Assembly (NCBI GenBank): GCA_040255445.1
Contig: JBDZUZ010000146.1
Coordinates: forward strand, 1-9,539
Length of the DNA: 9,539 nt
Direction of reading: 5' to 3'
DNA from: JBDZUZ01 sp040255445
GTDB lineage: Bacteria; Planctomycetota; Phycisphaerae; Phycisphaerales; UBA1924
Shown here: positions 1 through 6,122 of the stretch, one piece after another
How the letters are laid out: the number at the start of each line of letters is the position of its first letter
How positions within the stretch are numbered: position 1 is the first letter of the stretch
Position numbers and translations under genes: made by a program
Notes under the pieces: model-generated
The model's input: the letters and a program-made list of their open reading frames with translations, nothing else
Told to the model about the DNA's origin: nothing
Databases searched by the model: none

Positions 1-1
1 C

Positions 2-412
2 ATCGGCGTTGCCCGCGATGGCTCGTACACGCTGCTGAGCCGCGGCGGATCGGATCTCACGGCGATCTTCATTGCAGCGAGCCTGGGGGCTCGATGCCGG
101 TTGATCAAGGATGTCGATGGGTTGTACGACCGCGACCCGAAGACCGAGGGCGACACGCCGGCCAGGTGCTACGACACCCTCAGCTACGGCACAGCGCTCG
201 GGCTCGACGGACGCATCGTGCAGCACAAGGCGGTGCGATTCGCGCGGGATCACGGATGCTGCTTTGAGTTGGCCGCGCTGGGGAGCGTGGGCGCCACCGT
301 GGTTGGCGATCTGCCGGATGCTCTGGCTGGCGATGTCGACGGACGGGAACGTGCCGTCCAGGTCGCGGCGGCCCGGCAACGCAGCGCGGGAGAGCTCAGC
401 CATGTCGCGTGA
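2..412 (+). CDS. Aspartokinase-type amino acid kinase, C-terminal part (5' truncated)
   Basis: This is the last 136 residues of an amino-acid-kinase-fold protein; the 5' end lies outside the window. Aspartokinase phosphorylates L-aspartate, the first step towards lysine/diaminopimelate, threonine and methionine. Recognisable motifs are SRGGSDLTA at residues 13-21 of the visible part, which corresponds to the family GRGGSD(T)TA substrate/nucleotide loop, and KDVDGLYDRDPK soon after, which corresponds to TDVDGVYTADPR. A segment around GLDGRIVQHKAVRFA matches the family's 'GAKVLHPRAVE' helix. After the end of the kinase fold (about GSVGATVV) only about 36 residues remain. The two C-terminal ACT domains that give feedback control in most aspartokinases are therefore absent. 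The stop overlaps the asd start by 11 nt, so translation is probably coupled. The missing N-terminus could hold another domain, such as a homoserine dehydrogenase fusion, so no symbol is given. Family assignment is firm; exact substrate is inferred from the asd neighbour. Confidence 0.85.
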   Translation: MGVARDGSYTLLSRGGSDLTAIFIAASLGARCRLIKDVDGLYDRDPKTEGDTPARCYDTLSYGTALGLDGRIVQHKAVRFARDHGCCFELAALGSVGATVVGDLPDALAGDVDGRERAVQVAAARQRSAGELSHVA

Positions 413-1406
413 CGCGATCGTTGTGGTTGGCGCCACAGGTGCGGTGGGCCGCGAAGCGCTCGCGATTCTGGCGGATCGGGGTGTGCCCTCATCGCGCGTG
501 ATTGCCGCGGCGTCGTCGGCGGGGCGGCGGGTGATGTATGGCGATGGGGAGTTGGCGGTGAAGGCACTCGCGGCCGAGCTCTTCGATGCCGCCTCGCTGG
601 CAATCTTCGCCGCGGATGCCGAGACGGCGCGGGTGATGGCTCCGCTCGCGGTTGAACGGGGTTGCACCGTGATCGATAACTCCGCGGCGTTCCGGCTGCA
701 CCCGCGGGTGCCGCTCGTTGTGCCCGAGGTCAACGGCGACTCGCTTCGAACGGAGCATCGCCTGATCGCGAACCCGAATTGTTCGGCGGCGATCCTTGTC
801 ACTGCGCTCGAACCGCTGCGGGCGGCGTTCGGGGTGGCTTCGATCACGCTGGCGACCTACCAGGCGGTCTCGGGGGCGGGGGCCGCGGCGATCGACGAGT
901 TGTACACGCAGTGCCGCGGTGTGCTCGCCGGCGAGCCGGCCGCGCCGAGCGTGTTCCACGAGCCGTGCGCTTTCAACGTCTTCAGCCACGATTCGCCGGT
1001 CGATCCGGAGACCGGGCTGAATGGTGAGGAAGCGAAGATCATCGCGGAGGCGCGGCGGATCTGGTCGCTGCCGGATCTACCGATCTCGCCGGTGTGCCTG
1101 CGGGTCCCGGTGGTGCGGTCGCACACGCAGGTGATCGATGTAACGCTGGCTGCGGCGGCGACCGAGGCCGACATCCGGAGCGCGATCGCCGCGGCGCCGG
1201 GCGTTGCGCTGATCGATGACCGGGCCGCGAACCGCTTCCCCACACCGCTCAAGGCGACCGGGCGCGATGAGGTGCTGGTGGGGCGTGTCCGCCGCGACCC
1301 CTCGGGCGATCCGCGGCGGTGGAGTCTGATCGTCTGCGGGGATCAACTCCGCAAGGGGGCCGCGCTCAACGCAATCCAGATCGCCGAGCGGCTGGGCAAG
1401 GTCTGA
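402..1406 (+). CDS. asd: Aspartate-semialdehyde dehydrogenase
   Basis: This 334-aa cytoplasmic enzyme reduces aspartyl-4-phosphate to aspartate-4-semialdehyde with NADPH, the second step of the aspartate family and diaminopimelate pathway. The N-terminal Rossmann fold carries the glycine motif VVVGATGAVG (residues 7-16). The catalytic cysteine is C127 in NPNCSAA, followed by the Q154 motif TYQAVSGAG. The substrate-binding stretch GLNGEEAKII lies at 205-214, and the catalytic histidine H241 lies in RVPVVRSHTQ. The family more often reads RVPV..GHS there, a minor variation. Length is normal for the family (about 330-370 aa). The ATG at 402 was chosen because the Rossmann strand begins five residues later and GGGAGAG (388-394) sits at ribosome-binding distance. 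The frame stays open further upstream, but that part has no family resemblance. It overlaps the upstream kinase by 11 nt, which indicates an operon of consecutive pathway steps. Confidence 0.96.
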   Translation: MSRDAIVVVGATGAVGREALAILADRGVPSSRVIAAASSAGRRVMYGDGELAVKALAAELFDAASLAIFAADAETARVMAPLAVERGCTVIDNSAAFRLHPRVPLVVPEVNGDSLRTEHRLIANPNCSAAILVTALEPLRAAFGVASITLATYQAVSGAGAAAIDELYTQCRGVLAGEPAAPSVFHEPCAFNVFSHDSPVDPETGLNGEEAKIIAEARRIWSLPDLPISPVCLRVPVVRSHTQVIDVTLAAAATEADIRSAIAAAPGVALIDDRAANRFPTPLKATGRDEVLVGRVRRDPSGDPRRWSLIVCGDQLRKGAALNAIQIAERLGKV

Positions 1407-1423
1407 GCGCAGAATGAACCAAT

Positions 1424-1466
1424 GCAGAAAAGAAGCGCGGCCGCGGCAGGGGTGCCGCGGCCGCGC
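1424..1466 (-). terminator. Perfect 14-bp hairpin terminator between convergent genes
   Basis: GCGCGGCCGCGGCA (1435-1448) pairs perfectly with 1453-1466 across a GGGG loop. On the minus strand the stem is followed at once by TTCTTTTC (complement of 1427-1434), which gives a rho-independent terminator for the secreted-protein gene that ends at 1498. Read on the plus strand the same stem lies about 30 nt after the asd stop, without a following T run. It may still slow or stop that transcript. Confidence 0.75.
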
Positions 1467-1497
1467 CGAGGTTGAGACGAGAATCTGTGCGTGCGGC

Positions 1498-2295
1498 TCA
1501 GCAGCCGGTTTCCCAGCGGCCGAAGAAGTAGGTGATGTCGTCGCCGTCGGTTCCGCCGGACTCATCGATGTCGGCGTCGCCGGCCTGCCAATCGATGAAG
1601 AAGGCGCCGATGTCGTCACCATCGACGCCGCCCGAGCCGTCCCAGTCGGCCGGGCAGGTCGGGCCACCGGTCACGAACTCGACATCATCGAGCAGGGCGC
1701 GGAAGGTGGTGGGGGTGCCGTTGAGCGTGGCGGAGAGGCGGAGCGTGTCGAAGGTGACGCCGCTCATGGTCCAGCGACGCCAGTCGACGATGTCGCGGCG
1801 ATCGCCGGGGTTGTGGCTGGTGATGACGAAGGACTCGGTCGCGACGACCTGGCCGTCATCGAAGGCCTCGAGCGTGACCAGGATGCCTTCCCACACGAGC
1901 TCATCGAGATAGATGAGGTCGAAGGAGGCCTCGCTCACATCGACGCCGGCGGTGAAGGTGACGGTGCAGAGCGCGCCGAGCGAGAGATTCGGGCCGTTGA
2001 CGTAGGCGCGGCCGAAGGTAAGCGTGTTGAAGGGCGAGATGACCGTCGGGAAGTCGTTGTAGATGTAGGTGGAGTCCTCGATGATCAGCTCGGTGCCGAT
2101 GTCGGCGGGGGTGAAGGCCTGGCCGTCGGGATTCACACCGTTCAGATTGTTGGTGTCGCTGAAGGTGATGCCGTCGAATGTGAAGGTCTGGCCGTAGAAG
2201 CCCTCGGCGAAGCTGTCGAAGTTGCTCGACTGGGCGGAGGCGATGCCGGCGGACGCGGCGAGGGTGGCGATGGCGGCGGCGTGGGTGATCTTCAT
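1498..2295 (-). CDS. Secreted protein with C-terminal GC-type dockerin-like domain
   Basis: This is a 265-aa exported protein. Residues 1-21 form a Sec signal peptide (MKITH, an alanine-rich hydrophobic core, probable cleavage after ASA-21 before Q22). Residues 22-210 are rich in Thr, Phe, Asp and Gly with alternating hydrophobics, suggesting a beta-sandwich like the 'choice-of-anchor' domains of exported bacterial proteins; no catalytic motif was seen. Residues 214-265 hold two EF-hand-like repeats: DWDGSGGVDGDDIGAFFIDW (217-236) and a second starting near D242 (DESGGTDGDD, 244-253). The Asp/Ser ligand spacing is of the calcium-binding dockerin type. The protein ends in Gly-Cys, the hallmark of the GC-type dockerin tail of Phycisphaerae, whose anchoring function is presumed rather than shown. 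GGAG lies 8-9 nt upstream of the ATG. It is convergent with asd, with a strong terminator between them, and divergent from the gene at 2580. Confidence 0.88.
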   Translation of the reverse strand: MKITHAAAIATLAASAGIASAQSSNFDSFAEGFYGQTFTFDGITFSDTNNLNGVNPDGQAFTPADIGTELIIEDSTYIYNDFPTVISPFNTLTFGRAYVNGPNLSLGALCTVTFTAGVDVSEASFDLIYLDELVWEGILVTLEAFDDGQVVATESFVITSHNPGDRRDIVDWRRWTMSGVTFDTLRLSATLNGTPTTFRALLDDVEFVTGGPTCPADWDGSGGVDGDDIGAFFIDWQAGDADIDESGGTDGDDITYFFGRWETGC

Positions 2296-2314
2296 ATGGC
2301 TGGCTCCGTGCTGG

Positions 2315-2355
2315 GCGGCGCAACGCCGCGTGCGTTCGTGGCGGCCGTCGGCCGC
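2315..2355 (-). other. Two short perfect hairpins in the 5' leader of the dockerin-tailed gene
   Basis: GCGGCGCAACGCCGC (2315-2329) and GCGGCCGTCGGCCGC (2341-2355) are perfect palindromes with 6-bp stems and 3-nt loops, 11 nt apart. Both lie between the predicted promoter and the start codon at 2295. In RNA they would form two tight stem-loops upstream of the ribosome binding site. GC-only stems arise easily in this composition, so a function is only suggested. Confidence 0.4.
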
Positions 2356-2397
2356 GGGGTGTGGCGGATCCCCCCTCTCTGGCGGGGTGCTCCGGGC

Positions 2398-2426
2398 AGC
2401 GTACCCCAGAACGTCTCTCAGAACAA
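2398..2426 (-). promoter_or_regulatory. Possible sigma70-type promoter for the dockerin-tailed gene
   Basis: On the minus strand TTGTTC (2426-2421) and TACGCT (2403-2398) are separated by 17 nt, inside the one relatively AT-rich patch (about 2410-2460) of the divergent intergenic region. The match to TTGACA/TATAAT is partial. It would give a leader of about 95 nt containing the two hairpins at 2315-2355. Confidence 0.35.
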
Positions 2427-2579
2427 GCAGAAAGATTCAAGTCCCGGCAAAATCAATGTAGTGGCCGCGGTGACCGTTCCTGGGTATGCTCTGTGGAGCG
2501 CACTCAGAGACGATCTTGACACAGACTCCCTCCGAGGGGCGGTGAAGAGGGTCGTCCGGGCAGCGGCGAGGACCGATTG

Positions 2580-3899
2580 ATGGATGCTTGGATCGAAACT
2601 GGACCCTGGGCCGACATCGCGGCCGATCCCACGCCGGCCCTGCGGCCGGGGGACGCCGCGGATGCGGAGGCCCCGCTTGCTGATTCGGAGCGGGCCCAGG
2701 CCGCTTCCATCGGCCGGCGGCTCCAGACCGAGCTCCGCCGCGTCCTTGATGGTCTTCCGCAGAGCGTCCGTGGCGGCAGCGCGCTGGCGCGGCACCTGGG
2801 GCTGAACCGGGCGACAGCGCACCGCGTCGCCGCGGCGGCGGTGCCCACGATGGACGATGAGCAGGTGCTGGAGCAGGCGCCGGGCGTGCAGGGTCTACGG
2901 CAGTTCATCGATGCTGCGCGGATGCGGGATGCGGACACCGCAGCGCTCGAAGCGCTGGGCGTGGCGGTCGACCGCTTCGAACGATTCATTGATGAGGTCG
3001 GCGGCAGCCATGCCGCGCTCCTGCGGCGCCTCGCCGCGCGGACGCCGCGGCGCGATGCCCAGGCTTCCGACCGGAGCGATGTGGCGCTTCGCCAGCGGCT
3101 CTTCGCCGGCACCGCGGACTTCCTGGGTCGGTACAGCGACTGCCGCGTCGAGCTCGTCGCACTGCGGCCGAGTGATACGGATGACACGCGGGTCGAGCGG
3201 GCGTGGGCGCGCGGCCTGCTCGGGTATCACGCGCGGCCGGGCGCGTTGCCGCTTTCGATCGTGCATGGCTCTGGTGTGCCCGTTGAGCGTGACACCGGTG
3301 AGCTCGAGATTGATCCGGCGACACAGGGCGATGCGAACCAGACGGTGGCGCATCAGGTTGTGCTGGAGGCGTTCTCGAGCAAGCCGCTGCCGATCGCGAC
3401 GGTCCGCGGCGATGATCGCCAGTCGATCGGTGTGATCGAGACCGGCGAGGCGGCGGTGAAGGGCGCGGTCGATGTGATCGTGGGCCACCGCGAGATCGAG
3501 TCGATGCTCCGCGCTTCTCTCGAGGAGCGCAAGCGTGATGACATGGTCGTGATGGTGCGCGAAGCGACGCGGTACCTGGTGGCGGATGTCTACCTGCACC
3601 GCTCGCTGGCCCGCGGCTGCCTGACCTCGCTCGAACATTACCTGTGGTCGCCCGGCGGCCCGGCGAGCGAGATCCCGGACCGCTGGTGGGACCGCCTGCC
3701 GAACCCGCCGCTGCTGAAGGTGCTGGGACCCGGCCTGGCAAACGCAGCGCACGACAAATACTCCAAGCACGCCGAGCTCTCGCGGTCGATGTTCGCCCGC
3801 GCCGGCTGGCGTGCGGATGAATTCATCGGGTACCGCTGCGAAGTGGAGTACCCGGCCTGCGGCACGTGCTACGTGGTGCGGATGGATTACGGCGGCTAA
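2580..3899 (+). CDS. Unrecognised 439-aa protein with N-terminal helix-turn-helix-like segment
   Basis: I do not recognise this family. Residues 35-60 are a predicted charged helix (SERAQAASIGRRLQTELRRV). Residues 66-85 (GSALARHLGLNRATAHRVAA) have the pattern of a helix-turn-helix: a small residue, LA-x-x-LG-L, then R-A-T-x-H-R-V as a recognition helix. The protein may therefore bind DNA. Residues 100-155 look helical. Residues 185-440 are mixed alpha/beta with no catalytic signature I know, and include the strand-rich GVIETGEAAVKGAVDVIVGH (284-303). The C-terminus has three cysteines (C420, C427, C430; the last two as CGTC), which could bind metal, although two residues separate only one pair. 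No signal peptide or membrane segment is seen. The ATG at 2580 is preferred over the adjacent TTG at 2577, with GAGGA (2568-2572) as ribosome binding site. The gene is divergent from the dockerin-tailed gene. Confidence 0.8.
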   Translation: MDAWIETGPWADIAADPTPALRPGDAADAEAPLADSERAQAASIGRRLQTELRRVLDGLPQSVRGGSALARHLGLNRATAHRVAAAAVPTMDDEQVLEQAPGVQGLRQFIDAARMRDADTAALEALGVAVDRFERFIDEVGGSHAALLRRLAARTPRRDAQASDRSDVALRQRLFAGTADFLGRYSDCRVELVALRPSDTDDTRVERAWARGLLGYHARPGALPLSIVHGSGVPVERDTGELEIDPATQGDANQTVAHQVVLEAFSSKPLPIATVRGDDRQSIGVIETGEAAVKGAVDVIVGHREIESMLRASLEERKRDDMVVMVREATRYLVADVYLHRSLARGCLTSLEHYLWSPGGPASEIPDRWWDRLPNPPLLKVLGPGLANAAHDKYSKHAELSRSMFARAGWRADEFIGYRCEVEYPACGTCYVVRMDYGG

Positions 3900-3956
3900 G
3901 CCCGCCGCGGATTGGACGCACAGTCCAGGGTTTCAAGCACAGGAAAGGGAGAAGCG

Positions 3957-4043
3957 ATGCAGAGCATGCAGAATGGTCGTGGTGTTGTTGCGTTCCGGTT
4001 GAGCACGGGGGCGGAGATGTTCGGCGTTGACTGGGTGAAGTAG
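3957..4043 (+). CDS. Candidate 28-aa small protein
   Basis: A 28-codon ORF starts at ATG 3957 and ends at TAG 4041-4043. It is preceded by the purine-rich AGGAAAGGGAGAAG (3941-3954), the best Shine-Dalgarno-like tract noted in this window, with GGGAG ending 5 nt before the ATG. The product begins MQSMQNGRGVVAF and ends MFGVDWVK. It is neither a signal peptide nor a membrane segment. It lies 57 nt behind the 439-aa gene and could be co-transcribed with it. It reads in the same frame as that gene's stop codon, which has no clear meaning. Codon third positions are less GC-rich (21 of 28) than expected here, with a run of NNT codons, which weakens the coding case. I recognise no family. An ORF this short could occur by chance; the ribosome binding site is the main support. 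Confidence 0.45.
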   Translation: MQSMQNGRGVVAFRLSTGAEMFGVDWVK

Positions 4044-4053
4044 CGCGGCGGCG

Positions 4054-4968
4054 TTATTGAGGCTCGAAGGGGATCGGGATCAGATCGAGCCCGCGGACTT
4101 TGGCAGCGCGGAGGGCGTGGGCGACATCGGCGCGGAGCCAGAGATTCGGTGCCGGGAAGCCGAGGATCGTCCCGCTCTTCGCGGTTGTGAACTCGCCCTC
4201 AATATCGTGCGAACCGACGATCGGCGGGAGTTCATCAACGTTCGCCGCGTGTGCGATCGTTGGATAGCTGCCGGGGATCTCGTCCGCCTCCAGCGAGAGC
4301 TCTCCGCATTGATCGCAGCATGACCGTCGGGCATGGTGGTCGATGACCCAGGCCGCGGGGATGCGCTGCATCGGGCTGAGTTGCCACCAGCGCTCCTTGG
4401 GCTTTGCCTTGCCGGCAGGTTCAACCTCCCGGCATGCGAGTTCTACATTGCAGGCTTGCTCGATCTCTGTTCGGAGCGAATCCGCGATCAGCCAGACCGT
4501 GTTCGACGGCAGCCAGATGCTGCCGATCTTGCCGCACTTGTTCAACTCGGATGCGGCGAGCCGGATCGGCCCGGCCTGTCGTGCACCTGCGCCGCAGGTG
4601 CTGCAGACGTGGGATGCATCGACATCGAAGAGATGACCGACGCCGGCGACACCGTCGCGCCCCACCTTGAACTCGATCTCATGGCCGGTGTGTATCGGGC
4701 GAAAGAACGGCGCCGTCGCTTGCTCCTCCTGCGTCCACTCCTGGACGATCTTCTCGATCCACCACTCGGGGTGAATCGTGCCCGCGGCGACCGCATCATC
4801 CAGCAGGGGCTTGAGGTCGTGATCGATGGGCGCGTGGATCTCGCGGGACGTTTTGGATAAGCGTTGCGAAAGGCGAAGCCCGGACCGCTCGAGCCCCGCC
4901 GTCCACTTCGCGAAGGCGGAGTCTTTGCCCTTTGCCGACCTCACGATGTAGTTGCGGAACTCACGCAT
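4054..4968 (-). CDS. Double-CxxCG protein, possibly SitI6-type immunity-like
   Basis: This 304-aa protein has two CxxCG motifs: C122-S-T-C125-G and C218-D-Q-C221-G (with an extra C217). They probably bind one zinc ion between them. The order is a first CxxCG, a strand-rich middle, a second CxxCG, then an FTT segment (260-262), LWLRADVAHALRAAKVRGLD (276-295) and a final IPIPFEP strand. That is the layout of the double-CXXCG family first described in myxobacteria, which includes SitI6-type immunity proteins. This is a match by motif order from memory, not a search. The first 90 residues form an extra helical, Trp- and Lys-rich region that I do not associate with that family. There is no signal peptide. 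The ATG at 4968 is the only usual start codon in this frame after the upstream in-frame stop; GGGAGG lies 11 nt before it, a long spacing. The gene starts 30 nt behind the metallopeptidase-like gene and is probably in its operon. Confidence 0.75.
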   Translation of the reverse strand: MREFRNYIVRSAKGKDSAFAKWTAGLERSGLRLSQRLSKTSREIHAPIDHDLKPLLDDAVAAGTIHPEWWIEKIVQEWTQEEQATAPFFRPIHTGHEIEFKVGRDGVAGVGHLFDVDASHVCSTCGAGARQAGPIRLAASELNKCGKIGSIWLPSNTVWLIADSLRTEIEQACNVELACREVEPAGKAKPKERWWQLSPMQRIPAAWVIDHHARRSCCDQCGELSLEADEIPGSYPTIAHAANVDELPPIVGSHDIEGEFTTAKSGTILGFPAPNLWLRADVAHALRAAKVRGLDLIPIPFEPQ

Positions 4969-4998
4969 CGGCGTGCCTGCCTCCCAGTAGTCATTGCC

Positions 4999-5955
4999 TC
5001 ACCGCACCCGCAGCATCGCCCGCACGATCGCCTCCGGCTCGCCGCCGAGATTCTCGACCGCCGCGGCGGTGACATCGGTGGTCTTGCAGGCGCGGGCGAA
5101 GGCGAAGAAGTCCTTCGGGCGCGTGCTCAGCAGGGTGCGCGTGACGCACTGGGCGAGGTGGTAGGACAGTTCCTGGCGGTCGTCCTCGGGCGAGCGGAAG
5201 GTGCTTCCATCGAAGAAGCCATCGAGGCCGATGTCGTACCAGAGGCTGCGGTGCCGGTCGAGCATCTCGCGGTCGAGATGGAAGCGCGATGCGCCGGTGA
5301 CGCGTTCTTCCATCATCTGCGTGAGCCCCTCCTCGATCCAGATCGGGAGGAAGTAGCCGTTGAGCGCGTGGTGGGCGAGTTCGTGCGCGAAACTCGCCTC
5401 GACGGCGTGGCGGAACGCCGCGTTGATGATGATCAGCGGCGGCGCGAAGCTCTGGGTCGGCCAGTACTGGGCCCCGCTGGTGGCGAACTCGCCTTCTTCC
5501 GGCCCGGCTTCGCAGACGAAGCTGTAGTAGTCATCGCCGCTGGCGAGCGCGAGCACCGCGATCGGCGGGATCGGATCGCCGCCGCGGATCGGGGTGAGCG
5601 ATTCGCGGATGCAGCGCATTGATTCTCTGGCCGCGGCCGCGGTCCTCGCGGCGATGTGGCCCTCCGCCGGCGCGAGGCCCTCGACATCGGGCGAACGCCA
5701 ACGGGTGTACGGGATGGCGAAGCCGCCGGAGAGCACATCGAGCCACGCCGCGGTGAGGGCGCGGCGGGCGTCTTCGATCGGCATCTGGTCTTGCCGCGCG
5801 ATCGCCCATGCTCCGGCCTGCTGCCAGTCGACACGCGGCAGCCCCTCGTACTCGTAGAGCAACGGCTCGATCTCGGCGGGGTCGATGGTGGGCAATGGCG
5901 CTTCCGCCGCCGCGGCGGGTTTGGGGAGGAGGCGGTCGAGGAATCTCTTCAGCAT
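4999..5955 (-). CDS. Gluzincin-type HExxH metallopeptidase-like protein
   Basis: This 318-aa protein carries the zinc protease signature HELAHH at 191-196 (ligands H191 and H195, catalytic E192). LPIWIEEGL (203-211) follows, where E209 fits the third ligand of the peptidase MA (gluzincin) clan, whose usual form is 'HExxH...P-W-x-x-EG'. A strand PPLIIINAAFRH just before the helix fits the edge strand of that fold. The substrate is unknown. No classical signal peptide or membrane segment is seen; the start MLKRFLDRLLPK is an amphipathic basic helix, so the protein is probably cytoplasmic or membrane-associated. The frame stays open far upstream, but the ATG at 5955 was chosen because GGGAGGA ends 4 nt before it and the residues further upstream are arginine-rich and not protein-like. 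It lies between two co-directional genes with gaps of about 30 nt. Proteolytic activity is inferred from the motif. Confidence 0.85.
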   Translation of the reverse strand: MLKRFLDRLLPKPAAAAEAPLPTIDPAEIEPLLYEYEGLPRVDWQQAGAWAIARQDQMPIEDARRALTAAWLDVLSGGFAIPYTRWRSPDVEGLAPAEGHIAARTAAAARESMRCIRESLTPIRGGDPIPPIAVLALASGDDYYSFVCEAGPEEGEFATSGAQYWPTQSFAPPLIIINAAFRHAVEASFAHELAHHALNGYFLPIWIEEGLTQMMEERVTGASRFHLDREMLDRHRSLWYDIGLDGFFDGSTFRSPEDDRQELSYHLAQCVTRTLLSTRPKDFFAFARACKTTDVTAAAVENLGGEPEAIVRAMLRVR

Positions 5956-5984
5956 GCGTTCCTCCCGGGGTCGTCTCGCGTCGA

Positions 5985-6122
5985 TCACTTCACCAGCCAC
6001 ACGGGGACGTCGTCCTTGATCGCCTTCGAGGCGGCGAGGAAGAACGCGCAAAGACACTGGGTGGCCATCGAATCCGGATCTCCGGCAACTGGCGCCGCGA
6101 GTCTGGCTCGCACCGCTGCATC
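5985..6122 (-). pseudogene. In-frame 45-codon continuation after an amber stop
   Basis: Directly after the TAG at 6125-6123, the same frame stays open for 45 codons to a TGA at 5987-5985, 29 nt before the metallopeptidase start. Its product ends FFLAASKAIKDDVPVWLVK, which looks protein-like. In the last 26 codons before the TGA, 24 have G or C in third position. The simplest reading is that it is the original C-terminus of the upstream gene, cut off by a nonsense mutation or a base-call error. Alternatively an independent 27-aa ORF starts at ATG 6068, with GGAG about 11 nt before it. In DNA this GC-rich an open run of 45 codons is not rare by chance, so the call is tentative. Confidence 0.4.

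Noticed and set aside
111..401. N-terminal extension of asd upstream of ATG 402
   Set aside because: This stretch is the out-of-frame reading of the aspartokinase. It is Arg/Ser-rich and lacks resemblance to the family, whose fold begins right after 402.
2516..2521. TTGACA as a -35 box for the 439-aa gene
   Set aside because: No -10-like hexamer lies 15-19 nt downstream (the sequence there is GC-rich). TATGCT at 2485-2490 is upstream and lacks its own -35 box.
1414..2580. 388-codon plus-strand frame opposite the dockerin-tailed gene
   Set aside because: It runs through the terminator hairpin and the whole antisense of a gene with signal peptide and EF-hand repeats. The product is low-complexity Gly/Val/Glu/Ala, typical of a shadow frame.
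2895..3770. 291-codon minus-strand frame opposite the 439-aa gene
   Set aside because: Its product is dominated by Arg, and the sense-strand frame has the better start site, ribosome binding site and protein-like pattern.
3957..6068. Similar W-(V/L)-V-K endings of the two candidate small ORFs at 3957-4043 (+) and 5985-6068 (-)
   Set aside because: Only three or four residues agree and the rest of the sequences do not align, so this is most likely coincidence.
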